Source: Pararhizobium polonicum
Lineage (GTDB): Bacteria > Pseudomonadota > Alphaproteobacteria > Rhizobiales > Rhizobiaceae
NCBI RefSeq assembly: GCF_001687365.1
Contig: NZ_LGLV01000012.1
Coordinates: forward strand, 124,001 to 188,000
DNA length: 64,000 nucleotides
Reading direction: 5' to 3'
Numbering within the stretch: position 1 is the stretch's first letter; the number at the start of each line of letters is the position of its first letter. The position numbers were made by a program, and so were the translations under genes. Shown piece by piece: positions 52,665 through 62,652 of this stretch. A model generated the notes under the pieces. That model did not search any database. It was not told where the DNA came from and was given only the letters and a program-made list of their open reading frames with translations.

Positions 52665-52684
52665 CTGGGGAGCGCTCTCCCCGG
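52665..52684 (+). terminator. hairpin after cysA
   Basis: GGGGAG-CGCT-CTCCCC forms a 6-bp core stem 32 bases after the cysA stop. No T-tract follows, so it is a weak call. Confidence 0.4.
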
Positions 52685-52735
52685 TTGGCACGTTAGCACT
52701 GGCTACACGCCGATTTCGGTGGTTTACACTGGATG

Positions 52736-52756
52736 CCGTCACCGATTCGGTGACGG
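52736..52756 (+). terminator. second hairpin after cysA
   Basis: CCGTCACCG and CGGTGACGG form a 9-bp stem with a three-base loop. It lies between the sulfate operon and the acyltransferase. No T-tract follows. Confidence 0.4.
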
Positions 52757-52893
52757 ACGAGGTTTAACCGCCTCACCGGAAGCATATGCTCTTGGTTCTT
52801 CATTCTTTTCCCAGATACAGGCTTGATCCGCAGCGATAAGCCGTCGCATCCTGCCGGTGCCGCCAGCCTCCTTGGACATCAGCAGGACCCGCC

Positions 52894-54945
52894 ATGAAGT
52901 ATAGACGCGAAATCGACGGGCTCCGATCCGTGGCCGTGATTCCGGTGGTGCTGTTCCACGCCGGCTTCCAGCTGTTCAGCGGCGGCTTTATCGGCGTCGA
53001 TATCTTCTTCGTCATCAGCGGATACCTGATCACCTCGATCATCATCGCCGAGCGCGACAAGGACAATTTCTCGCTGCTCAAATTCTACGAGCGCCGTGCC
53101 CGCCGCATCCTTCCCGTGCTGTTCTTCGTCCTCCTGTGCTGCCTGCCCTTTGCCTGGGCCTGGATGCTGCCTGGGCAGATGGCCAGTTTCGCCCGCAGCA
53201 TCATTGCCGTCTGCCTGTTCGGCTCCAATTTCCTGTTCTGGCATGAGAGCGGCGGCTACTTTGCCGCGGCCTCCGAACAGCAGCCGCTGCTGCACACCTG
53301 GAGCCTGGCGGTCGAGGAACAGTACTACATGCTGTTTCCGCTCTTCATGATGCTGCTGTGGCGGTTCGGACGGCGGATACTGATCGCAGCCGTCGCCGCC
53401 GTCGCTCTGGCAAGCCTGCTGCTGGCGCAATACGGCTCGGTCAATTTCGCCACGGCCAATTTCTACCTGCCGAACACGCGCGCCTGGGAACTGCTGGCAG
53501 GCTCGCTCTGCGCTTTCCTGCTTACCGGCGAGCGCCGGTATAAAAGCAATATCCTGTCTCTGGCCGGGCTCGCCGTCATCGTCTTCTCCATCTTCGCCTA
53601 TGACGATGCCACGCCCTTTCCATCCCTGTATGCCCTCGTTCCGGTGCTTGGCGCCGTGCTGATCATCCTGTTCGCATCCGAAGGAACGGTGACGGCGCAG
53701 CTTTTGTCGACGCGGCCGATGGTCGGCATCGGCCTCGTCAGCTACAGCCTCTATCTCTGGCACCAGCCGGTCTTTGCCTTCGCGCGCATCCGCAGCCTCA
53801 CCGACCCCTCGATGATCCTCATGAGCCTTCTGGCCGTCGCCTGCCTTGGCCTTGCCTATCTGTCCTGGCGGTTCATCGAGACGCCGTTTCGCAAGGGCAG
53901 CACCGCCCACCTTCTGCCCACTCCCGCCCGGATCCTGGGCAGCAGCGCCGTCGTGGCAGCGCTGTTCATCAGCATCGGCTTCTATGGTGCTTCGGACAAC
54001 GGCCTGCAGTTCCGTCTGCCGCCAGACGCCCGGGCTGCTCTTGCCGAACAGGAAAATCGCGACCCCGTCATGGACACCTGCCTGTTCGACAAGGGCGAAA
54101 CATCCCTGCCGCATCCCGTTCGCGACTGCCTGACCAAACATTCGACCGGCAGCAAGACGATCCTGATCGGCGATTCGCACGCCGCAGCCCTTGCCGGCGA
54201 GGCGCTGCGCAGCTTCGATGCCAACAATATCGATCTCTACGTCATGGCGCATTCGGCCTGCGTCGGCTTTTCCGGGTTCTATGTCTCCAATCCCAAATAC
54301 AAGCTGCGCTGCAATCCCTTCTTCACCGGGATAGAGGATTACATCCGCACGAGCGGCACGCAGACGCTGATCATGGCCAACCGCTGGAGCCTCTACGTCG
54401 ATGGTTCACCCTTCGACAATGGCGAGGGCGGCGTCGAGCACCTGAAACCCACCTATATCGATCTGTTCGACCGCATCGACGAAGAGGCAAGCCAGAACGA
54501 TCCGGCACGCAAGGCCCGCGTGCTGAAGCAATATGTCGCCGATATTCAAAAATATCTCGATAGCGGCCACAACGTGGTGCTCGTCTATCCCATCCCGGAA
54601 GCCGGATGGAACGTGCCGGAATATGTGGCCAAAAACGCCATGTCCGGCATCACGAACCTCGAATTCAGCACCAGCTATCAACGCTACCAGCAACGAAACC
54701 AGGCGGTGATCGCTGCCTTCGACACGATCAGCCATCCCAATCTCTTCCGTGTCCGGCCGGCCGATTTCTTCTGCAACAGCTTCGTCAAGGATCGCTGCGT
54801 CAACAGCCTGAATGCCGAAAGGGTGTTTTATTTCGACGACAATCACCTGTCCGATACAGGGGCCCGGCTGGTCGTTCCCGCCCTTCTGGAAGCGGTCGAG
54901 GCGATCGCGGCACGAAGCACGGGACTGGCGCCGGTCAAGCCGTAG
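52894..54945 (+). CDS. OafA/YrhL-type acyltransferase with C-terminal SGNH domain
   Basis: The 683-residue protein has an acyltransferase-3 domain of about ten helices (residues 1-360, starting YRREIDGLRSVAVIPVVLFHAGF with the conserved His) and a periplasmic SGNH domain with LIGDSHAAALAGEAL and the DxxH pair DDNHLSDTGARL. Such proteins O-acetylate or otherwise acylate surface polysaccharides. No polysaccharide genes adjoin it. Its 3' end overlaps the convergent DUF6894-type gene by 11 bases. Confidence 0.92.
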   Translation: MKYRREIDGLRSVAVIPVVLFHAGFQLFSGGFIGVDIFFVISGYLITSIIIAERDKDNFSLLKFYERRARRILPVLFFVLLCCLPFAWAWMLPGQMASFARSIIAVCLFGSNFLFWHESGGYFAAASEQQPLLHTWSLAVEEQYYMLFPLFMMLLWRFGRRILIAAVAAVALASLLLAQYGSVNFATANFYLPNTRAWELLAGSLCAFLLTGERRYKSNILSLAGLAVIVFSIFAYDDATPFPSLYALVPVLGAVLIILFASEGTVTAQLLSTRPMVGIGLVSYSLYLWHQPVFAFARIRSLTDPSMILMSLLAVACLGLAYLSWRFIETPFRKGSTAHLLPTPARILGSSAVVAALFISIGFYGASDNGLQFRLPPDARAALAEQENRDPVMDTCLFDKGETSLPHPVRDCLTKHSTGSKTILIGDSHAAALAGEALRSFDANNIDLYVMAHSACVGFSGFYVSNPKYKLRCNPFFTGIEDYIRTSGTQTLIMANRWSLYVDGSPFDNGEGGVEHLKPTYIDLFDRIDEEASQNDPARKARVLKQYVADIQKYLDSGHNVVLVYPIPEAGWNVPEYVAKNAMSGITNLEFSTSYQRYQQRNQAVIAAFDTISHPNLFRVRPADFFCNSFVKDRCVNSLNAERVFYFDDNHLSDTGARLVVPALLEAVEAIAARSTGLAPVKP

Positions 54946-55174
54946 ACCATTGGATCTTCAGCTCCAGTTTCATTCTGACAACCGGCCTGTGGTCGGCGTT
55001 CTGCACCTCGATTTCCAGCGCTTCGACAGGGGCTTGCGGCAATCCGTCAAGCGCCATCTCGGCCAGCACGATCTTGGCCTGACGGATGGCTGCGATCAAA
55101 TCCGGAAACTCAAAGGCATCATCGGCCGGAATTGTGCCGTCATTGTCGATTACCTTGAAATAGAACGCAGTCAT
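54935..55174 (-). CDS. DUF6894-like small protein
   Basis: The 79-residue protein (MTAFYFKVIDNDGTIPADDAF) carries the pattern of small rhizobial proteins with a D-x2-G-x5-D-x3-EFPDL start and an Ala-rich helix (AAIRQAKIVLAEMALDG). I recall this family as DUF6894. No reaction is known. It converges on and overlaps the acyltransferase by 11 bases. A start at 55276 is open but lacks a site. Confidence 0.7.
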   Translation of the reverse strand: MTAFYFKVIDNDGTIPADDAFEFPDLIAAIRQAKIVLAEMALDGLPQAPVEALEIEVQNADHRPVVRMKLELKIQWSTA

Positions 55175-55408
55175 GATAATTTTCCTTGTCTGGGAAGAAG
55201 GCATGAAAGCGCAAAAGGTTGCCTGACGGAAAAACTTTTCCGGGCGCCGGACGGTGCATCTTAGTGAGCGCATCATGTCTTAGTGAATAGCGCCGTTTCC
55301 AAATCGCGCTAAACTGCAGCCATCGTCGATCACGCCTCGGGCACTCTCCTGCCGAGGACACGGACGGCATAAGGACATCCAGTCCTATCCTCGAGAGGAG
55401 GAAGCATA

Positions 55409-55639
55409 ATGGCTTATTTCAACCCCCGGGTAGATGCCCTTTGCGCCGAGGATATCGATGCGCTGCGGCTCATTTTCGACCGGTTTTGCGAAGCGCATCA
55501 GACGACGCGATCGGACGCGGACATGCAGATTTGTGCGGCCGCCATCGTCAGGCTCTATCAAGGTGGGGAAAGGGATCCTGTTGTTTTGACCAGAGCATGC
55601 GAGGCCGCATTGCATCAGGACTTTGCAATCGGCGCATGA
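55409..55639 (+). CDS. unknown 76-residue protein
   Basis: The soluble protein begins MAYFNPRVDALCAEDIDALRLIFDR and has two Cys residues. GAGAGGAGGAAGCATA precedes the ATG, which supports translation. A hairpin at 55764-55789 follows. Small alphaproteobacterial proteins of this type are common; no function known. Confidence 0.75.
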   Translation: MAYFNPRVDALCAEDIDALRLIFDRFCEAHQTTRSDADMQICAAAIVRLYQGGERDPVVLTRACEAALHQDFAIGA

Positions 55640-55763
55640 GCCCTTCGGGTACCAAACCCTGTGCGCCGGCGATGGGGCCAAGAATACCCGCCCCGAACCT
55701 GCGAGACGCCCTGCGCTGGGGCCCGCCTTCGAAAACCACCGCTGAAAATATATCCATCGCAGC

Positions 55764-55789
55764 CGGGGCCGCACATTTGCGCGGCCCCG
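55764..55789. terminator. hairpin between convergent genes
   Basis: CGGGGCCGC and GCGGCCCCG form a 9-bp stem with an 8-base loop, followed by TGCATTATT. It lies between the 76-residue gene and the convergent SH3-like gene. Confidence 0.6.
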
Positions 55790-55802
55790 TGCATTATTCA
55801 AT

Positions 55803-56417
55803 CTACTTGTAGACGTAGACGATCCGGCGGCTCTGCGGGTCGACCAGCATCGGCCGGTCGTTGATGCGCACATAGCTGTACTGGTAATCCGGCACCTCGG
55901 AAATCACCACGTCGTCCGGCAATGTCGCGCCGACCACCACCTCGCCGTCATACGGAACCGCATCCATCGGCGTGCGGTCGATATAGGTCAAGACTTCCGG
56001 CGGCGGCTCGATCGCGCCGCTACCATCGACCGTGCCGAGCAGCTCATCGCCGGGTGCCGGATCGGCAGGACCAGCCACGCTGCCGGTCCGCTCGTAGCTG
56101 ACCACCGGTACGCCAAGATCCATGCGGCGCTCCTGAACGACGACGGGCGCACCGTTATAGTCGACCGTCAGTTCCCGGGCGTAGACCCAGCCGCGCAGGC
56201 CGTTGACGTCGATACGGCACCAGCTGTCTCCATCAAGGCAGCCGTCAAGCGCTGCGGCGCTGCCACGGGTGGCAACCCCGATAGATGGATAGTCCGCCCC
56301 CGGGCCGGAATAAATTGTCAGGTCCGTCGCCGTTGTCGCCATCATGCCGGCATGCGCGAACCCGGCTCCCGTCAGGAGCATCGCACTCACCAGTAGGGGT
56401 TTTGAAATCCACCGCAT
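55803..56417 (-). CDS. exported SH3-like and DUF1236 protein
   Basis: The 204-residue protein has a signal peptide (MRWISKPLLVSAMLLTGAGFAHAG), a bacterial SH3-like domain (about 25-90, LTIYSGPGADYPSIG and WCRIDVNGLRGWVYARELT) and a C-terminal DUF1236 segment (from about 135, LTYIDRTPMDAVPYDGEVVVGATLPDDVV) that ends in DPQSRRIVYVYK. SH3-like domains of this kind bind peptidoglycan or other wall polymers. Its role is not known. It is transcribed alone. Confidence 0.85.
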   Translation of the reverse strand: MRWISKPLLVSAMLLTGAGFAHAGMMATTATDLTIYSGPGADYPSIGVATRGSAAALDGCLDGDSWCRIDVNGLRGWVYARELTVDYNGAPVVVQERRMDLGVPVVSYERTGSVAGPADPAPGDELLGTVDGSGAIEPPPEVLTYIDRTPMDAVPYDGEVVVGATLPDDVVISEVPDYQYSYVRINDRPMLVDPQSRRIVYVYK

Positions 56418-56486
56418 GTTCTTTCTCCTTCTTGAACAGTGAATGCCAAACGCCCGGTGGCAGCCAATGTTCCTTGGAGCAGTCCC

Positions 56487-58208
56487 CTACCCCGCCTGCA
56501 GCTGGCTGAGGCGGCTGTAGAGGCCATTCTGTTTCAGCAGTTCAAAATGGTTGCCATCCTCGACGATCCTTCCCTCGTTGACCACGAGAATACGGTCGGC
56601 CTGGGTAATCGTCGCCAGCCGGTGGGCAATCACCAGCGTCGTGCGGCCTTTCGACAATTCTGTCAGGGATTGCTGGATCGCCCGCTCGGTTTCGGTATCG
56701 AGCGCCGATGTCGCCTCGTCGAGGATCAGGATCGGCGGGTTCTTCAGAAAGATGCGGGCAATCGCCAGCCGCTGCTTCTGCCCGCCTGAAAGCTTCACGC
56801 CACGCTCGCCGACAACCGTGTCGAGCCCCTGCGGCAAATCGGCGATGACGCCTTCGAGACGCGCCTTGCGGGCCGCCTCGATAATTTCGTCTTCGCTGGC
56901 GTCGAGCCGGCCGTAAGCGATGTTTTCCCGCAAGGAGCCGGCAAACAGGAAGACATCCTGGCTGACGATGCCGATATGGTTTCGCAGCGACCGCAGGCTC
57001 ATGTCGCGAATATCGATATCGTCGATGGTGATGGAACCGCCCGTCACCTCGTAGAACCGCGGCAGCAGGGCGCAGATCGTCGTTTTGCCGGCCCCCGACG
57101 GCCCGACAAAAGCAACCGTCTCGCCGGCCCGGATATCGATGCTCAGGTCGTTCAGGATCGCCTTCGACTGCTTGTATCCGAAGCGCGCGTTGCGGTAGCG
57201 GATATCGCCCTTCAGCGTGGCCACGTCGCGCGCACCCGGCCTGTCGGCAATATCCGAACGGGTGTCGAGAAAATCGATATAGCGGCGGAAGCCGGCAATG
57301 CCCTTGGGATAGCTCTCGATCACCGAGTTGATCTTGTCGACCGGACGGAAGAACACGCCCACCAGGAGCAGGAAACCGACGAAACCGCCGGCCGTGAGTT
57401 CCCCCTGCAGCACGAAGTAGCTGCCGGCGACGAGCACCACCATCTGGACGAACCGCATGGAGAGGTAGCTGAGTGTCGTCGACACCGCCATGATCTTGTA
57501 GGCGTCGAGCTTGGTTCGGCGGTAGCGCTGGTTGTCCTTTTCGAACAGCCCGCGCTCGTGGTCCTCATTGGCAAAGGCCTGCACGACGCGGATCCCGCCG
57601 ACATTCTCCTCGATCCGGGCGTTGAAATCGCCGATTCGATTGTAGAGCGCCTGCCAGTTGCGCGTCATCCGGCCACCGTAGCGGGTCGTCAGCCAGGCGG
57701 TGAGCGGCAGCACAAGGGCCGTGATCAATGCCAGCTTCGGATTGACCGAGGCCATCAACAGGAAGGCGCCGATCAGCGTCATGATGGCGATGAACACATC
57801 TTCCGGGCCATGATGGGCAACCTCGCCGATTTCCTCCAGGTCCTTTGTCAGCCGGGCGACGAGATGGCCGGTCTTCTGGTTGTCAAAATAGCCGAAGGAG
57901 AGTTTCTGCAGGTGATCGAAGGCTTTGCGCCGCATCTCGGTCTCGATATTGATACCGAGCATATGGCCCCAATAGGTAACGATCGCCATCAGCCCGCCAT
58001 TGATGACATAGATCACCATCAGCCCGGCGGACGCCGCCGCGACATAGCCCCACTGCCCGGTCGGCAAAAGCACGTCGATGAACAGCTTCACCGCGATCGG
58101 AAAACCAAGCTCCAGCAGGCCGGATGCCACCGCGCACGAAAAATCCAGCAGAAACAGGCGCCGGTGCGGCCGGTAATAGGCAAAGAAACGGGCGACGAGA
58201 TCGCGCAT
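56487..58208 (-). CDS. ABC exporter, fused permease and ATPase (MsbA/multidrug type)
   Basis: The 573-residue half-transporter has six helices (about 1-310) and an ATPase domain (about 335-570) with Walker A GPSGAGKTT, signature LSGGQKQRLAIARIFL, Walker B ILILDEATSALD and the H-loop VIAHR. It would act as a homodimer. The layout is like MsbA and multidrug or lipid exporters; the substrate cannot be read from sequence. The ATG at 58208 is the first in the frame. Confidence 0.92.
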   Translation of the reverse strand: MRDLVARFFAYYRPHRRLFLLDFSCAVASGLLELGFPIAVKLFIDVLLPTGQWGYVAAASAGLMVIYVINGGLMAIVTYWGHMLGINIETEMRRKAFDHLQKLSFGYFDNQKTGHLVARLTKDLEEIGEVAHHGPEDVFIAIMTLIGAFLLMASVNPKLALITALVLPLTAWLTTRYGGRMTRNWQALYNRIGDFNARIEENVGGIRVVQAFANEDHERGLFEKDNQRYRRTKLDAYKIMAVSTTLSYLSMRFVQMVVLVAGSYFVLQGELTAGGFVGFLLLVGVFFRPVDKINSVIESYPKGIAGFRRYIDFLDTRSDIADRPGARDVATLKGDIRYRNARFGYKQSKAILNDLSIDIRAGETVAFVGPSGAGKTTICALLPRFYEVTGGSITIDDIDIRDMSLRSLRNHIGIVSQDVFLFAGSLRENIAYGRLDASEDEIIEAARKARLEGVIADLPQGLDTVVGERGVKLSGGQKQRLAIARIFLKNPPILILDEATSALDTETERAIQQSLTELSKGRTTLVIAHRLATITQADRILVVNEGRIVEDGNHFELLKQNGLYSRLSQLQAG

Positions 58209-58460
58209 GGTCTTTCGGGCTCCTTGTCGGCACTTAACCGGGAACGTACTGGCCGGACATCCGGCCAGGATCCGTGGCTCCCGCCTGCGCGAAAACCATC
58301 CCTGGCCGATTGCCGCTTCTTTTAATCAGTCCCGTTGGAACAGCAAGCCATCAAGGAGAAAAGAAGGTGGCGTGGTGCGTGTTGACCGCTCGGCAGCGCA
58401 AAGAGAAATGACCTGCATTGCAGGTCAATCAAATCGCAATTTCATGACTTTAGGAAAGAA

Positions 58461-58536
<76 letters not shown>

Positions 58537-58686
58537 GCCAGAACCGCTTCGTTTGCGGTCTCCAGAACCACATTGCTGTGGTGTGATGCGGCGTATAATG
58601 ACGTTCGCCGGGCTTGTCTAGTTCTCTGTGCGATTTTCTTTCAGATTTCTCGAAAAAATGTGTGTGGGCCGTTTAGAGGCTGTTTT

Positions 58687-59604
58687 TCAAAGATAAAGTT
58701 CACCGGCCGCGATCTTCACCGCCTGCCCGCCGATCCGGGCCGTGGCGATTTCGCTGCCGGAAACGTCGATATGCAGGTGCAGCAGCGACGGACGCCCCAT
58801 CTCAACGCCCTGCTCGATCAGGAACGGATGATGCCCGTCGATCAGCTGATCGAAATGGTGGATGGCACCGGAAAGGGCGGCAACCGCGGACCCCGTCGCC
58901 GGGTCTTCGCCGATGCCCATGGCCGGTGCAAACATGCGGGCATGAAAGCGGGCGACGTGATTGACGCCGCCACGGCAGTAGAGATAGGCGCTGGCAAGCC
59001 GCCCCTCGGCGATCGGGGTGATCTGCTCCCATTGCGCCACATCAAACTCCACGGCGCCTGCCGCGCCGACGTCGTGCACGGGGATCATCACGAAGGGGAC
59101 GCCGGCACTCCAGAAGGACGGCACATGGTTTTCGAAACCGATCTGCGATGCCTTCAGGCTGAGCGCATCGGCAAGCGCCTGCCGGTCGAACCGTGCCTCG
59201 AGCTGGACCGATTTTCGCGGCACGTCGAATTCGGCGAAGGTTGCCGATCCCGCCCTCTTGCGCACGGCGCAGCGCACCGGGCCGACATTTTCCTCCAGCA
59301 TCTGGACAAGATCGTAGTCTTCGCCGTCTGTGCCCCGCGCGGCCTCGGCCAATGCAACCGCGGCCCCCACCGTCGGATGCCCGGCAAAGGGCAACTCATA
59401 CCCCGGCGTGAAGATCCGCAACCGTGCCGCATGCGCCGGATTTCCCGGCGATTGCACGAAAACGGTCTCCGACAGGTTGAACTCGCCGGCAATCGCCTGC
59501 ATCGCCGCATCGCTCAGGCCATCGCCGTCGAAAACAACGGCAAGCGGGTTTCCTTCCAGCCTGTTGGCGGTGAAAACGTCGTAGATTGCATAGCGCCGCG
59601 CCAA
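58687..59604 (-). CDS. PhzF-family isomerase-like protein
   Basis: The 305-residue protein has the two PhzF/diaminopimelate-epimerase-like halves: YAIYDVFTANRLEGNPLAVVFD at the start with the FNLSETVFV block (which contains the conserved Glu), GHPTVGAAVALAE, and GIGEDPATGSAVAALSG in the second half. Members catalyse isomerisations or act on unknown metabolites. AGGGAG stands 6 bases before a TTG at 59604, which I prefer to the ATG at 59646 because the family starts at the YAIYDVF strand. Confidence 0.85.
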   Translation of the reverse strand: MARRYAIYDVFTANRLEGNPLAVVFDGDGLSDAAMQAIAGEFNLSETVFVQSPGNPAHAARLRIFTPGYELPFAGHPTVGAAVALAEAARGTDGEDYDLVQMLEENVGPVRCAVRKRAGSATFAEFDVPRKSVQLEARFDRQALADALSLKASQIGFENHVPSFWSAGVPFVMIPVHDVGAAGAVEFDVAQWEQITPIAEGRLASAYLYCRGGVNHVARFHARMFAPAMGIGEDPATGSAVAALSGAIHHFDQLIDGHHPFLIEQGVEMGRPSLLHLHIDVSGSEIATARIGGQAVKIAAGELYL

Positions 59605-59676
59605 GATGGTCTCCCTTTTGCTGTGTCCTGCCGCCAGACGTTGCACGGCAGATAATCGGCGGCAAGCGCAAAAGCG

Positions 59677-60408
59677 TCACCGCATGTGCGCAAAAACCCA
59701 TTCCAGAATCAGCGGCATGAACGGTAGATAGGGATGCTGCCCCGGATCGGCATTGCGAATGGCCAGCGCCTCATCGATTTCCGGCTCGGGATCGACGGCG
59801 ATATGCGCCGCGATGCGTTCGATCAGCTGTTCTGCCGTTTCGGCAAAATGGTAGACACGAAAAACCGTGATGACGCCCCTGTCGTGCAGCGCGTGAAACC
59901 CCGATACGCTCCTTGCATCCGCCAGCGCCAGTCCGGTCTCCTCCATCACCTCGCGCGCCATGTTGCCGTCGAGATCGCAGACCCCGTCGCGGATATCGCC
60001 CGGATCCAGCGAACCGGCAGCGCAATAGACGCGGCCCGGATTGGAGGTATGCCCGCCCATCCTGATGGCGACCACGGCACCGTCCGATGAAACGATGACC
60101 GGCAGGCTGAACAGATGGATGGCGGATGTGACCGGCCTCGTCTTGCGCCACAGGAGAAATGCCGAATACGGGACGACATGCGTCTCCCCCGAAATCACCC
60201 CATCGCTTATCGTCACAGCGCGCGGCAACAACATCGGGTTGTCGTACAATGCGGGGTTGGCGGCAAACTCCTCGTCCCAGTTTGCCGCGATTCGTGCCCG
60301 CTCCGCGAGAGCGTAAGGGTGGAGTGCATCCACCACGCGCAGATCGACGTGCAGGACGGGAAAGATCGCCCGCTCGGCGGGCCATTCGGAGATATTGCTG
60401 GTCAGCAT
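59677..60408 (-). CDS. Nudix hydrolase-like protein
   Basis: The 243-residue protein contains a Nudix box core (AREVMEETGLALADA, about residues 155-170) in the consensus form RExxEExG. The preceding 120 residues form a separate domain with VFPVLHVDLRVVDALHP. A Nudix domain cleaves a nucleoside diphosphate linked to another group; the extended N-terminus suggests a specialised substrate. The ATG at 60408 is 4 bases after the endonuclease-family gene. An open extension upstream overlaps that gene out of frame. Confidence 0.8.
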   Translation of the reverse strand: MLTSNISEWPAERAIFPVLHVDLRVVDALHPYALAERARIAANWDEEFAANPALYDNPMLLPRAVTISDGVISGETHVVPYSAFLLWRKTRPVTSAIHLFSLPVIVSSDGAVVAIRMGGHTSNPGRVYCAAGSLDPGDIRDGVCDLDGNMAREVMEETGLALADARSVSGFHALHDRGVITVFRVYHFAETAEQLIERIAAHIAVDPEPEIDEALAIRNADPGQHPYLPFMPLILEWVFAHMR

Positions 60409-60412
60409 CGGA

Positions 60413-61519
60413 TCACACGTTGAGGGACATGACGACGGGGCAATGATCGGAGGCCTTCGGCCGGTCCCAGCCGGTCCTCGGATAGCGCTCGACCTCCTGC
60501 CCCTTCGGGAAGATCGTGCGGTAAGGCTGGCCGTTGCGGATGATTTCCGGAACGCTGGCCGGATTGCGCTGCGCAAGCTCCGGCGACAACCAGATATAAT
60601 CGAGCTGGCAGAGATGCCGCTCTTCCGGGCCGCGGCTGTGAAACAGCGTCCAACGGTCGAGTTCCGGCCGGCGGCGCATGACGTTTTCGGCAAAGCCGTC
60701 GTGACTGAACAGATCCAGCGCGCTTGCCGCCTCCTGGCGCGGCACGAAGCTGTAGCCGTTGCGCCGGTCGCCGAGCACATCGACCCGCTCCTGATAGTCG
60801 TTCATGTCGCCGCAAATGGCGAACATCTTGCCGTTCGTATTGCCGGCGCCGAACCGGTTCTCGACGATGCGCCGCACGGCAGCCACTTCCGCGCTCCTGA
60901 CCGGCATCGTCGCCATGCGCCCATCCAGCCCCTCGCGCGCCGGTCCCATCGATTTGAAATGCACGACGAACAGCGTGAAGGGCCGCCCGCCGATGCGAAA
61001 ATCGAGCTCCAGGCAGTCGCGCTTGAAGATGCGGTCCGTCGGTACGTTGGTCGCAGCCAGTGCGTCGTTGAACAGGCCGAAATCGGCATAGGTGACACCC
61101 GCATGGGATTTGACATCGACGCATTCGATCGCCTGCCCGTCGCGGGTTTGCTCGCGCACCAGAACCGCGACATCGATGCCGCGGCTGTCATTGCCCTCGA
61201 TCAGGTATTTCTGCCGGTAACCATTGCCGACCATGCGAAAGAGATAGCCGTATTCGAAGGCCTGCAGCCCCGCCATATTGTCGGCCTCCTGCAGGCAGAG
61301 GATATCGGCATCGCAATCGGCGATCGCCAGCGCCGACATCTGGCGCGTGTCATCGGTATTGGCGATGGTGCGGGCTTCCTCCAGCCGCTGATATTCCGCC
61401 TCGCTGCGCACGTCGAACAGCCTGAGCACGCGGTCCTGCTTGAGGTGGTTGCGAAAACCGGAAAAATCGAACCGGCTCATCAGATTTTCGATATTGAAGG
61501 TGGCGAGACGTAGGGACAT
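60413..61519 (-). CDS. endonuclease/exonuclease/phosphatase family protein
   Basis: The 368-residue protein has the EEP-domain blocks LATFNIENLM at the N-terminus, CLQEADNMAGLQ, FVVHFKSM, CGDMNDYQ and SDHCPVVM near the C-terminus, which supply the metal and catalytic residues of nucleases, phosphatases and sphingomyelinases. There is no signal peptide. It is followed by the Nudix gene at 4 bases, so both are likely one transcript. Confidence 0.88.
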   Translation of the reverse strand: MSLRLATFNIENLMSRFDFSGFRNHLKQDRVLRLFDVRSEAEYQRLEEARTIANTDDTRQMSALAIADCDADILCLQEADNMAGLQAFEYGYLFRMVGNGYRQKYLIEGNDSRGIDVAVLVREQTRDGQAIECVDVKSHAGVTYADFGLFNDALAATNVPTDRIFKRDCLELDFRIGGRPFTLFVVHFKSMGPAREGLDGRMATMPVRSAEVAAVRRIVENRFGAGNTNGKMFAICGDMNDYQERVDVLGDRRNGYSFVPRQEAASALDLFSHDGFAENVMRRRPELDRWTLFHSRGPEERHLCQLDYIWLSPELAQRNPASVPEIIRNGQPYRTIFPKGQEVERYPRTGWDRPKASDHCPVVMSLNV

Positions 61520-61629
61520 CAGCGAATTCCGAATGCGATCGCGCCGACTTTAGCCAATCACCGGCAAATGTCGAACGTCTTTCTCCATGGACCATGTTGC
61601 GGCGGATATTGAAGATGGCGTCCGATGTC

Positions 61630-62652
61630 TCAGACCAGCCATCCCTGACGGATCACGAACGGTTGCAAACTGCCGGTGGCCGTCGCCGTGGCGGAGTAGG
61701 CTTTGAGGCTCTGCCCGCCCGCCGTGCGCAACGACAGGGCAAACCGCTCGCCCTCGAAGACGCAGGAACGCACCTCAAGCATGATCCCTTGCGGATCGGC
61801 GACGACATGCTCCGGACGGACCAGCACGGGACGGCTGGGCCCTGCGGTCTGCCGGAAAGCCGCCTCGATCGCAGGCCAGGGCACCAGGCGAGGACCTTGA
61901 TCCGGCAGTGCCAGATCGAGAATGCCCCCCTGCCCGACCAGCCCGCCGACGATCCTGCCTTCCGGCCGTGCGTAAATCTCCTGCGGCGATGCGACCTGGA
62001 TCAGGCGGCCCTCGGACATCACGGCAATATCGGTTGCCAGCGCCATCGCCTCACCCTGATCATGCGTCACATAGATCATCGTCGCGCCGGAGCGGGCATG
62101 GAATTCGCGAAAGGTCTCCTCCATCGCCGCCTTCAGGTGGCGGTCGAGATTGGCGAGCGGCTCGTCCAGAAGCACCACGTCGGGCGATGTCACCAGGCAG
62201 CGGGCAAGCGCCACGCGCTGCCTCTGACCGCCGGAGAGATCGGCCGGGCGGCGGGCGGCAAACTCCTCCAGACGGACCACCGAGAGCGCATCCCGAACAC
62301 GGGTCTCCCATGCCGCACCGGTGACACCGCGCACTTTCAGCGGATAGCCGACGTTCTGCGCAACGGTCATGTGCGGCCAGAGCGCATAGGACTGGAACAC
62401 CATCGCCATGTTGCGCTTTTCCGGCGGCAGCGCGCCACTGCCATCCGCAAGCGTCCGCTCGCCAAGGATAATCGAACCGTCGGTCGGTTGCTCGAAGCCG
62501 GCGACCATGCGCAGCACCGTCGTCTTGCCGCAGCCGGATGGCCCCAACAGCGCCAGAAACCCACCCTCGCGCACCGTCAGCGACACATCCGAGACGGCGG
62601 CCCGGCCGGTTCCGAAATCCTTGCTCAGATGATTGAGGATCAGTTGCGCCAT
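61630..62652 (-). CDS. ABC transporter ATP-binding protein (Fe3+/polyamine-type importer)
   Basis: The 340-residue ATPase has Walker A GPSGCGKTT, signature [15 protein letters not shown], Walker B VLLDEPLANLDRHL, the H-loop YVTHDQGEAMALA and a C-terminal TOBE-like part. Together with the fused permease it is closest to the AfuC/FbpC and polyamine-type importers. It overlaps the permease stop by 13 bases. No periplasmic binding protein is in the window. Confidence 0.88.
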   Translation of the reverse strand: MAQLILNHLSKDFGTGRAAVSDVSLTVREGGFLALLGPSGCGKTTVLRMVAGFEQPTDGSIILGERTLADGSGALPPEKRNMAMVFQSYALWPHMTVAQNVGYPLKVRGVTGAAWETRVRDALSVVRLEEFAARRPADLSGGQRQRVALARCLVTSPDVVLLDEPLANLDRHLKAAMEETFREFHARSGATMIYVTHDQGEAMALATDIAVMSEGRLIQVASPQEIYARPEGRIVGGLVGQGGILDLALPDQGPRLVPWPAIEAAFRQTAGPSRPVLVRPEHVVADPQGIMLEVRSCVFEGERFALSLRTAGGQSLKAYSATATATGSLQPFVIRQGWLV